Shown here: positions 10,578 to 20,526 of the stretch, in pieces
How positions within the stretch are numbered: position 1 is the stretch's first letter
Layout of the letters: each line of letters begins with the position of its first letter
Assembly: GCA_024741835.1 (NCBI GenBank)
Contig: JAENRP010000120.1
Location: 56,525-120,524 of the forward strand
Direction: 5' to 3'
Length of the DNA: 64,000 nucleotides
Source of the DNA: Diplocarpon mali
Lineage: Eukaryota; Ascomycota; Leotiomycetes; Helotiales; Drepanopezizaceae
Notes under the pieces: model-generated
Database searches by the model: none
What the model saw: the letters and a program-made list of their open reading frames with translations, nothing else
Told to the model about the DNA's origin: nothing
Made by a program: the position numbers and the translations under genes

Positions 10578-11913
10578 CTACGCAAATTTCGCGTGGATTA
10601 CATCTGGATTCTCGTGCCAGTCGTCGATACTGACCCACATCTGTAGAACGATGAGCTCCGAGTAACATCAGCATGCAGAGGGAGACAAACCTTTCTGAAC
10701 GTGCTCAGGCCAGCCAGGATACTCCCACCGATCCACGTGGAGTATTTCCGCTCCGGCGGCGCGAATATCTTGATCCGCATATCCTTCACAGCCAACCGCT
10801 GCACCTCGTGCAGTAACCTGTCCCCGAAACCCTTGGTCAGCGTGGCGCCGCCCGACAGCACGATGTTACCGAAGAGGGCCTTGCGCAGGTCGAGATCGGT
10901 GCGATTGATAGCGTCGACGACGATCTGGTGGATGCCGGGGTATTCAAGGCCGATGATCTCGGGGTCGAACAGGATTTCCGGGGCGCGGAATCTCTCTTGC
11001 CCAACCTGCTTCGTGTCAGCAATCACCCGCGGGCTCGCGGGAGAGGAATGTGCACATGCCTTGATTTTATTCCCGTCTGGCAGAGCGTATTCCAGGACCC
11101 GCGAGTCACTACCACCCAGCTTCCCTGATGCTGACTGCCACTCCTTCTCCTCTTTCCTCGGGTCCGCGGACACGTAACTGACCTTCTCCTTGATCATACG
11201 CACTACCTCCTTCTCGGCAGAGGTGTGGAATACGTATCCGGATTTCCGCAGCAGCAATTGCATGTACTCTGTGATATCTCGCCCCGCTACATCTATCCTC
11301 CGTATCGAGCTCGGCATGGCAAACCCCTCGTAGACCGGGACCGCGTGGGAGACGCCGTCACCGGCATCCAGCACTATGCCTGTGGTTCGGCCAGATGCGT
11401 AGAGAGATAAGACGGCTTGGATGGAGGTGTAGAGCGCGGGTACGTTGAAGGTCTCGAAGAGGATCTGGGCGGCTGTATCGCGGTTACTGCGTGGATTGAG
11501 AGGCGGCTCTGTTAACAAGACCGGATGCTGCGATTTACCGTTAGCAGAGCCCTCCTCTCCGACTCCAGCAGCAGGCAGCCTCAAGCCGAAACAGGCGCAG
11601 GGCTCACCTCCTCGCTCAGCGTCTTCAGCCCTTCCCCGTACACAAACTCCCAGATCCTCTCCATGTCATCCCAGTCCGTCACGATGCCATGCTCGAGCGG
11701 ATACCGAATCTTCAGCAGCCCCCTCAGCTCCTGTGCCCGCTGCCCGATAAATACGTCGCCTTCCAATGCGCCAGCCAGCACCCGCAGGTGCTTCGGCCGG
11801 CCGACGAACGAAGGAAAGTAGCATTTGGGCAGGTCGTCGCCGGCGAAGCCTGCGCGGATCGTGCCCGAGCCGTTGTCGAGCACTATGGGGGCGTTGTGGA
11901 GAGTGTCGGCCAT
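10578..11913 (-). CDS. ARP1: Actin-related protein 1 (centractin, dynactin filament subunit)
   Basis: Forms the actin-like minifilament of dynactin, the activator of cytoplasmic dynein, which drives nuclear and organelle movement in hyphae. Four exons: 11913-11608, 11527-11060, 11005-10691 and 10640-10578, giving 383 residues, the usual family size. Visible motifs are the phosphate loop [55 protein letters not shown], the ATP loop [37 protein letters not shown] and [19 protein letters not shown], ending [20 protein letters not shown]. Intron 2 (11059-11006, 54 nt) uses a GC donor (AAG|GCATGT) and has a length divisible by three without a stop; leaving it in would add 18 residues after GNKIK. 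The start is ATG 11913 ([15 protein letters not shown]), where conserved sequence begins. Confidence 0.95.
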
Positions 11914-13936
11914 GTTGAGAGCCTGCTGAACGTTTGGGGATCTGCGGCAGCGGAATGCCTCGGGCTCTTTTTCTTCCCCGGGAGATGGGACGGCTGGTTG
12001 TAGCGTGGGCTGAGGGGATTCGGAATCGGACAACTGGAGTAATTGGTGTGTTATCTTTTTTGGTTGTTGACAGATTCGCGTCCCGGAAATCTGTCGCGGC
12101 GCGACTTACAATCGGGAGAGAGCTTGATTAAGCGAGGTTTCTTGGCGACGGCTTTGGATTACATCTTTCAAGGCATCATTGAGGCATCACATCTTCATGT
12201 TTACATGAGGTTTTCACGCCTTTTGACCCGATCAAGGCTTCAGGGGAGGAATCTATTTTTTTCCTTTCGCGTCGTCGATTTTGTGCTCATCCATACGGAC
12301 ATGGTGATCGCTCACTCGGAATGCTTCCCCCTGGATCAATATAAAAAACCGTGCAAGGAATCCACTCGGTACAGCATTGTGACTGTCTTCTTCCTCCATG
12401 GATCTGGCTGCTGATCTCATGCAGGTAGAATACATGGAAGCAGAGGTAAGCAAATCGGCACTCCTTTTTCGTCCTTCCTTCTGTCTCGTTGCGCATTAGT
12501 CGGTGCGAACCCCGCAACTCTGAGGCTCAGATCCGAAGATAAACAAACGCATGGTATTCCATTCCCAGCCGATTCTGGAACATCTGCTCGCCGTCATACC
12601 AGCCTGAGGTACAGAGAACAGAAAGAATACATGCCACCCCCAAGCCCCCAAGTCGCAATATCTTCACAGCCACCTGTCTGCAGCCTCTCCCCCCCTTCAA
12701 TGATCCTCCACTCATTCCTCGTATCATCCCTCCCAGTCCCCTCCCTCCTCCTCCAACTCATCCGCAACAGTCCAGGCCCTCCCATGCTCTTCACCCGAAA
12801 TCCGAATCATCCCCTCGTACGTGCCTGCGAGCAGCACGTGGCTCTTCCCCGCGAGCAGCTCCGATCGAGGAAAAGCCGTGGCCAGGGCCAGGACCCGCGC
12901 GGCCCTACCCATGGTGTGCGATCGAGTCCTGCTCGCGCTCATCCTCGCCTCCGCATGGAGAACAAAACACGAGCTCCCTAGGCGGAAAGCCCCCTTGAAC
13001 TTGGAGGAGGGGGAGAGGCAGAGAAGAGGAGCCGGGTCATCCTCCGCGGAGGCGCGAGTCGTCATTCCTAGTCTACAGGTCGTGCTAGACTTCGTGGTCG
13101 CTGCTGTGATCCGGATGCGGTGCCCCCCCCTTGCATGCCCGTGCCTCGCGGACTGGCGCCCGCCAATCCGGCTGCGAGGGTTTCGAAGGGCGTCTTTGTT
13201 GCATTTCGCGTTTTTGCACTTCTCCGCGCTGGGGGGGCATTGCTGGGTGAGGGCGTGTGGGGGGAAGCGGTGAGGTGAAGGGCAGAGAGGGGAGGTAGAT
13301 TCAAGGGAGAGCCGCCTGGCTGGTAGGCTTTTCTGTGCAGTAGAGCTTGTACCGGAGTATAGAGTCACTTCAAGCTTGCAAGAGGAGAAGACCAAGAGAG
13401 GAAAGTGTAAAATCTTTGAATCTGTCTTACTCCCACATCCGCTGTGCTTTGCTATTCCATCTGAAATCAAAACCGGCCCAATAATGCAGGCCAAGCTGTC
13501 TGAAAAGTTACATGATGTTGACAAAAAGCTGCTGGGGTATATCGAAAAAGAGATTTTGGGGGTATATCCATCGCTATCGCTGTGTCTCCGCTGACAAAGG
13601 AAGAGATTGCTATGAAAAATCACCAGGATAAGAACGAGTCTGGAGTCATGCCAGCCAGTATGACTGTCCTGATCCTGAGGTCCCAAAAAAAATTTCCCCT
13701 CATGTCCGTTTCGTAAACCGTGAGCCGTGAATAGATGAGGAAAGCATGACGCGAAACGCCGTTGTGATGTGCATGTCCATGCTCCTTTCCTCCGGAAACC
13801 AACCTGCGCCGTTACAGAGATGTTATGGTAGGAGGGGGTGAAGGGTTGCCGATGCGCCAACGCCGCCGCACTTGAAAAATGAAAACCGAGCGCCGTTGGA
13901 TGAGCGCACCGGGTATAAGAGCGGACGAGGAATCCT
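11914..13936. other. Intergenic region without a supported gene
   Basis: Two kilobases between ARP1 and the DUF3602 gene. A 450-codon minus-strand frame covers 12724-14076, but its composition is low-complexity, it overlaps the real DUF3602 coding sequence in another frame and no domain is seen. The stretch 13870-13935 holds GGGTATAAGAGCGG. Confidence 0.4.
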
Positions 13937-14377
13937 CTAGCGACGCTCACTATGGTTACTAAGACGGCGGAGGAAGCCGCTGCGGACAGAGCCATTGCTG
14001 CCTGTGGAGGAAAAGGAGCCCTTGCGAGAAGCCTCTGGGCGCGACGAGGTCCGGTTGCCCGCTCCTCCACGGCCAATGTGGCAGACTGCTCCGTCCTTGA
14101 TCTTGTCCTCGCGGGTCTTCTGGAGAGCTAGCTCTTCATCGAAAGAAAAGATGGCGCGCTCGGATGGCTTGTGGATGTTGCCCGCTCCACCGCGGCCGCT
14201 GGAGAAGTTGCACTTGCTCCGAGGGAGGCCGTTCTCGAAGAGAGAGGCTGGACCGCGGGCCGAGCTGCCGTTGGATGTCTTGGGCGCCTTGAAGGTGTTG
14301 CCAGCTCCTCCACGGCCAGCGTATGAGTACTTGGCGAGGGTGGGGTGAGGCTCGACGACCTGGAAGTTGCACGGCAT
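13937..14377 (-). CDS. DUF3602 protein with three GRGGAGN repeats
   Basis: A 146-residue single-exon protein starting MPCNFQVVEP. The motif GRGGAGN occurs three times: in YAGRGGAGNTFKAPK, SSGRGGAGNIHKPSE and HIGRGGAGNRTSSRP, spaced about 40 residues apart. Between them lie Ser-rich, probably disordered linkers. The C-terminus is basic and Ser-rich (SGFLRRLSNHSERR), with possible kinase sites. This is the fungal DUF3602 family, whose members are short, disordered and of unknown function. I infer nothing about activity beyond that. The 441-nt frame has no introns, and the start is supported by the first motif falling close behind it. The promoter lies to the right, from about 14378. Confidence 0.85.
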   Translation of the reverse strand: MPCNFQVVEPHPTLAKYSYAGRGGAGNTFKAPKTSNGSSARGPASLFENGLPRSKCNFSSGRGGAGNIHKPSERAIFSFDEELALQKTREDKIKDGAVCHIGRGGAGNRTSSRPEASRKGSFSSTGSNGSVRSGFLRRLSNHSERR

Positions 14378-16089
14378 GGCTGGTCAGACTGCGTTGGAGA
14401 GTGGCGAGAGTGCTTTTATTCGAAGCGCGGAGAGGTTGAGTGGTGAGGAGTATGGTAGAGGTGCGTGGTTGTTGTTCATGTTCCTCGCTAGCCAAGTGGA
14501 AGACAGACTCTTATACGCTGCCTTGGTCATCCCCCACCGAGTCATTCCAGGAGGAAAAAGCTCTCCCGCCTCTTAACGATGTTTGACACCTTGGAGCAGC
14601 TCACCTCTCGAAATTGGGTTTGTCGGGCGCTCGCATCTAGGGGCTAGAGCAGCGACGGCGTTTGACTGGCTCGCTTGGCACGCCATGCCGTCAGAGAAGA
14701 GGGCTCGTGACGGGCGGATCTGGTAATTTCTCGATTCCATTACCCCCAGGAAACCGGTGGGTGGTGTAGACTCCGCATCGTGACATTTCGGGCGGCGTTT
14801 CTGGCCTCTCTTGGCTCCAGCAGACGCCGCGCTCGGTGTGGATTTCCACGGCATGACCAAGCCGAATCCCCGTCTTATGTGGCAATGTGGCAAACGTGCT
14901 CAGGGCGGGTGGAGGGCATCATTTGACTTGACCTGACCTGCCCATGGCGCGCGCTGGATCAGCCGAAGCGTCTGGATCTCAAGATGGCCGGCCACTCACT
15001 GGTGCCAGAAAAGAAAGCCGTGCCCTCGCCATCTCACGGATGTATCCCATGCCTCCCACCAAACTCTGGATCCACTCAGCCACGGCAAACTCTGCACCGA
15101 GTCGATGCTCAGGGACATACGTTCCGTGGAGCAGGAGAGGAAGCGAGGGCTTTAGCTCGCGGTGGTGGAGTGAAGGGGAGCAAGCAAGGTGGCAATCCAG
15201 GTCGTCGACAGGGTCGTCGGCAAGGTCGCAGTCAAGGTGGTGATAGTCAAGGAGCAATCGAGGGACTTGGAGGAGCAATTCATCGCGATGCGGGGGAAAC
15301 GGAAGGGAGACGAGATTTCACCCAGCGGACAAGGCGCAGCGCGCCAAGGGAGATCCCTTGCAGGGCTTGGACCCACTTCCCCCGCCTTTGCCGGGGGGCG
15401 ACGACTCTTGCCATGCATACCCCGGAGCAGCCTTAGGTTTCCAGGTACCCATCCCGACTCGCCTGAGGCATCTCTGGCTTGGTGGGAGGAGCGGCTCTAC
15501 CCAGGAATCCCCGGACTCGGCTGACGACGGCGCCTGGTTTCTTCTCTCCCACGTGACAGCCGGACAGCCGGGAGGTCAGACAGGCGCCGGAACGGGGAAC
15601 AGGTCACGGGGACCCGTCGCACGTGTCTGTGCACAGAGAAGACAGCTGAGCCGGATCAGATCAGATTCCGAGCAAATGCGAGCTCGTCTAGAGAGGCTGC
15701 AGAGGAGTCGAGACGGAAAACAAGCATGACCGCCGTGGCGGTGTCGACGAGGAGAGGGGAGGCCTGCACACATGAGCCTGGGAATGCGAGCACGCTACGA
15801 TGTAGGTAGCATCCAGGTGAAGCTGTGCTCTCCCTACACGCGCCGTTCGTCTCATCATCAAAAGTACCCGACTTTGCAACTCGTTCACCACAGAAGTGCA
15901 AGCGGCTAGACATCACGTGACTTCGGCGTACCCAAGCTTTGTCCCAGCAAGAACGCCAAGTAGTAGAGGCTGCCGCTTCATCGCACCTCACCGTCGCCCG
16001 GGCTGGCCTCCTCTCAGGGTAAGAAAGTCCAAGTCTCCCACACCACGGTGGACTTCATTTGTTCTCGCAGTCCTGCTAGAACGATAATG
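14378..16089. other. Gene-free, GC-rich stretch
   Basis: No gene is supported. The stretch 15190-15260 contains short imperfect repeats of a CAAGGTCG/CAGGGTCG type, which create Gln/Gly/Arg-rich or Asp/Leu-rich shadow frames on the two strands. A CACGTG palindrome occurs near 15914. Overlapping open frames in several phases reflect high GC rather than coding. Confidence 0.4.
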
Positions 16090-17299
16090 TCAATCCAGCC
16101 ACGCCCTCACCAAGTCTGGAAACTCCACTCTGCGGCGAATTTCGGCGGTGGCCGGGATCTCAGTTTCGAGTTCGCCGACCCTCTACTGCTCCAGAGGTAC
16201 GGCTTGTTGGAGTTTTGTATCAAGTGCGACTCTGAACATCTCCACGCTTGAAACGTCCGCTTCTAGGTCTTTGATCGTTTGCAGCGGGGACTGGCTGTCA
16301 AGGTCGCCTGCTCTTCGTAGCCAACGGAGTCTATTCCTGATTTCTGTCTCGGCAGCGGTGAGATTCTCATTCAACGTTCCATCTTCAAGTACTCGAGTCT
16401 CCTCACCCTCGAGCTCATCAAAATCCCAGCTCTCGCCGGTTCCTATCCGAGATGGATGGTAGTCACCATCATGAACCGCAGTTTGCCCAAGCATAGACAC
16501 TAGAGCTTCGCCCAGTGAGACGGTGTCATTCTCCCTGAACTTTGGAAATGGGATAATGAATGGCCCGGGCGACATGCCAAGCGCTTTCACAGTACTCAAC
16601 TTAGACCCCACGTCTTCGACGTGTTGTCAAGGCCATCCTTGGATCCTTGGGATCGTGATATTGCAGGCGATCCCTGAGCTTATGACAAAAGCCTGCATAG
16701 AGCGGTCACTGTATCTGGTACACGTTTCTGAAACGATCTAGTCTCTCATTGACTCGCTCTTTGAGCTTACCAAGGAGCATTCCTGTATGCCTCCAGGCAT
16801 TGAGGAAACATATTACACCCATGGCCGTTGCATTGGATCGCCGCGACGTGTGCCATAAGTTCTCTCGATGTCCTTGGCCGTATTCGATGTTTGTCTGTAT
16901 ATGGTATTAGAACTATCTCCGACAGCAACCTCCTGTCCGCCCATATATAGTTTGATCTGCACCCGGACTTCCTCCCATTCCAGTCTGCTGACGCTTTTGC
17001 CGCCCCTTCCGCTGAGGATGATGGTGTTGATGTATATACCCGGGCTGTCAGCGCAGGGGGGTCGAACAACTCCTTAAGCTGTGGTCGGTGGCGGCCCTGT
17101 ACCCGATGGTATTCAAGATCAATGCCTCTAGTACTTCGTTGGGGAGGCTCGAGAGGAGACCAGGCATCTTACATTCGCCGTTGTCTGGATCTCCGAGCAC
17201 TCTTGCCATGCTCGCCTTGGCTGCTCGTCTGTTTGGCCCTCGATAGCAGTGAATAGAAGATTTCAGATCGTCTGCTGCGGATTTCCTTGTGAGATACAT
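16090..17299 (-). pseudogene. Unrecognised, probably decaying multi-exon gene
   Basis: Three segments read like coding sequence. The first (17299 to about 17110) starts MYLTRKSAADD and holds LLSSLPNEVLEALILNTIG, reminiscent of an F-box-like helix. The second (about 17050-16815) contains INTIILSGRGGKSVSRLEWE and ends at a TAA. A 58-nt intron (GTACAG...GACAG) could join the two in frame. The third (16611-16186) contains MSPGPFIIPFPKFREND and a helical LTAAETEIRNRLRWLRRAGD. It then meets a TAG at 16183-16185, yet the same frame stays open afterwards as RVGELETEIPATAEIRRRVE to a TGA at 16090. The in-frame stop inside a heptad-like helix, and the unresolved link between segments two and three, suggest decay. 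An unresolved intron structure is the alternative. The family is unknown. Confidence 0.4.
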
Positions 17300-19879
17300 C
17301 AGGTCTGATCCAGACCCATTATCGTATGCTTAGAGTGATTGCTTCCGCCTCACTTTCATCACTGGTATTGTGTTTCTTGGTTCGTATCGTTCCATCGCGA
17401 TTTCCGTGTCCTGGTTGTTCATTTGTGGTGTGATGATGGTTTAGTTGACATGCGAATATGTGATCTGGGCCGTGGTCCTCGGTCAGCAAGGAGCACCTGG
17501 TAATACTGTCACAACTCAAGGTGCGTCGGTGGAGCGAATGAAAATTGCGTTTTGGTATTCTCTCCGAGAGGATGCTTGCGGTGGGCTCCTTGCTCTGGAA
17601 AGTACCCGTGACCTTACAGCGACATCTGCTAATGCTAATGCCATAGCAAGTATGTTATAGTATCTGCTTAGCATGGTGCGTGTGCACCGCGATCAACAAA
17701 AAGCTTGCTGGTTCTTTCACGAGCCTCTGACACGATATATATCAGTTCATCGATCCCTGCTGCTATGAATGCCACTAGCTGCACCAGACCTCGATGAAAT
17801 CGACGACTTCCCTGCCAGTCGCCGGCCGTTGAAGGACCTCCGAAAAGAGACATCCGTCCGTGCCATGGAGTGCAGAAAGGCTGCCTGGGAAAAACAGAGG
17901 CGACAAGCAGCTTATAAGATGGAGTTTGCCTTTGCCTTCCTCAAATTTTGGCGGCGGCGGATGGGTCTGGATCTGAAGAATCGACAGGATGCAGGATATG
18001 ACTTCTCTCCTAGATGCCAGTAACTGAAAGTACGGAGTCAACCACCAACCCACGTCGGAGGATATCGTGAGAGGGTCAGAGGACGTCGTAAAAGAGCCCT
18101 CTGAAAGTCCCTGTGGAGGCAGTCGCAGAATCTTCTACCCCCCACCTCGATCAGAATATACTTCAATTGAATGATCTTCCGAGAACGCTGTGTTGCCGTG
18201 ACTGATCGTGCAGATGAGGTTTGCCCATGCCTGCTTCTCGTGTGCCCAGACTGATACCTTCTCGGCTTCTTTGGCTGTCCTTGTCCTTTACCCGCTGCCC
18301 AACGTGTGACAGATATCTACCACGAGACTCCTGCGTGCGGGCAAAGATGAATGCGTGGGTTGGCTCGCTCTGATGTCGTGAGACTGCTTGGGGACTGAGA
18401 TGAAGGAGGCTCGTAGGTATTTCGGCTGACGCGCACCGAAAGCCAGAGACGCAACATCTTACCGGGCATGTCATTGTTTGCACGAGAATTCCAGTTCAAC
18501 ATGCTCCTACACGGGACAGTTTATGATGTGCTCGTGTATCAAGCGTCTTTTCGCCCGAAGACATGCGCCAAGTCCAGTGAAGGACATGGACATTATCGCC
18601 TCACCACCAGGGAAAACCACTCGATTGATCAGCAAGTCGTAGATTCGAGAGCGCACGCACGAGTAGCAGTGGCTGAGCAGATCCCCAGCAGTCGATTCTC
18701 GACCGCTTCCGAGCGGCTTCATCGCGTGCCACGAGCACGTAGACCGAGCCACCCTCGGCGAGCGCGCCGCGGCCGAATGCCCAGTGGTGATTCGGCGACG
18801 GGCTGCCCTACATTCGGGCCATGATGATCAGAAGAGAGCAGAACATGTCAACGGCGACGATACCCCCACGCCGTACAGGGCCCCTCAATCTTCCGTGCTG
18901 GGAGGACATCGAGCATCTGCGCGCCCGCTGTTCCCCGCATGGAGGCCACGATCCTCGCTGTCGGTCAAGGGAACTGCTGGATCTCGTCGGTGATAGGGCA
19001 CGAGCACGGCATGTCACCTCGCGGACATCGTCCGACCATCATCGAAGATTCTCCCTCTCGAATGGGCAAGGCGATATGCGATCTGCGGGCAGAGGACTGC
19101 AGGGGACGAAACCGTGGTTCGAAGCGGACGTCACAGAAGGATGCCCATCCCTGATGCAATGCCTCAAGGCCCATCCGAATCCAGATGTTTGATAGGTTTT
19201 ACCAGCAACGGACTTTGTCCCGATACTGTGTAACCATGGCCACTGCTCCGGTCACCGCGTCAACACGTGAATATCTTGTATACATCTCAAATCAAGGTAA
19301 GAAGCACAAGGGGCCGAGAGAGATAGCGTCACGGATATCGAGCTGATCCACTGGCTGAGGCTGTGGGACTGGTGATACGAGGAGGATCGACTTTCACAGT
19401 GGGTAAATGGATGACGAAAGCGCGATCCAATATCATGTCAAGAGATATACAAAGTATACAAGGGAGTAGCGATCGACTATGTAGAACCATCATGCGAGCC
19501 AAAAGTCCCAGAAAATCAAGAGTTTCTGAAACCCGAAATCCCGCGTAATGATCTTCACACCATACCATACCAACCCACCCTCAACCCAGGCGCACTGGTA
19601 CCCGTGATCCCGATATCAGTGTTGCTCTAACTAGCCTGCCTCTTTGTCAGACCCAGCCTAAGAGAACCCCCCCCCCTCCCAATCATAACGCTTGATTCAT
19701 ACAGGTGTCTCGGATCAAGGGAAAGAATTGAGCGAGAAGAATAACAGGCAGGAAAGTCAACAGGTTCCGTAAGCGAGGCGAGCTTGAAGCGAGGTACCCC
19801 TGAACTCCAAACAGTTTATGGCGAGGATCCGGAAATGGGGGGTGATAGCGGAGAGTCTTCTAACTTTAAGCTGATCGGC
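17300..19879. other. Stretch with coding-like fragments but no assembled gene
   Basis: No complete gene can be built. Minus-strand fragments look codon-biased: TAKEAEKVSVWAHEKQAWAN followed by LICTISHGNTAFSEDHSIEV near 18270-18160, and NHHWAFGRGALAEGGSVYVL near 18800-18730. They do not join into one frame with clear splice sites. A plus-strand frame at 17769-18023 (MPLAAPDLDEIDDF) has no recognisable relative. The fragments may be remnants of degraded genes. Confidence 0.35.
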
Positions 19880-20526
19880 TTATGGAAGGACATAACTGCC
19901 AGCAAGAGCATAATCTTGAGTATGGCCGTTGTCTGTCGTTGAGCCGACTACGCCACTTCCGTTGCACGTTCTGCATTCCATAACGCTACCTCGCGTTAGC
20001 GGTCTGCGAGGTGCCAGTGTGATTTGAGAGACGCCGACTTACGTCTTCGGATGGCCACCGCAATCTGGGCAGGTGTCCCAGCTAACGTGGTCGGTGAAGT
20101 CGCCAGCTTGCCTGGTGAGGTCAGAGCCATAGGCCTTGCAGACCACGCCGGTACCGCTGCAAGTGAGGCAATCCGCGCAGCTAGAATGGAGAGTAAGCAG
20201 GTGTTCTATGCGTATTCATCTGATTTGCCGAGCCACAGAAGGAACTTACGTTCGCCCACCCTTGCAGTCTGGGCAAGTTGTTCCTTGGTCGAAAAGAGAG
20301 GCGGAGTTGTAGGATCTTCCAATGCCACCGCTGCCATTGAACTGACCGCACTGAAGACATCTGGAGAGATTGTTAGCGAATCTGATCTAGTATAGAATGT
20401 GACATTGGGCATTGCTGGAATGCGCTGAGCCTACCCACAGCCACCAGCGCAACCTGGGGATGCCTCCTTGGTACTCTCAGATACAGAAGCGGTAGCTTCT
20501 TGAAAGATGGGCATGGAGTAAGCCAT
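19880..20526 (-). CDS. Small DnaJ-type cysteine-rich zinc-finger protein, four exons
   Basis: Exons 20526-20435, 20360-20250, 20180-20043 and 19985-19880 join in phase (all phase 2) to a 148-residue protein. The introns are 74, 69 and 57 nt with GTAGGC, GTAAGT and GTAAGT donors and AG acceptors; the third has a CTAAC branch point. The protein begins MAYSMPIFQEATAS. It then carries CxxC pairs in the arrangement of the DnaJ/Hsp40 central domain: CLQCGQFNGSG, TCPDCKGGRTC, CADCLTCSGTGVVCKAYG, TCPDCGGHPKT and CRTCNGSGVVG. There is no J domain, signal peptide or membrane segment. It probably folds around two zinc ions. Stand-alone DnaJ-type zinc fingers elsewhere act as redox or assembly chaperones (for example BSD2 in plants), but the role here is unknown. 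It ends GSYVLP at a TAA. Confidence 0.72.

Noticed and set aside
12724..14076. 450-codon minus-strand open frame
   Set aside because: Overlaps the convincing DUF3602 gene in another frame, is low-complexity and shows no family motif or splice-supported start.
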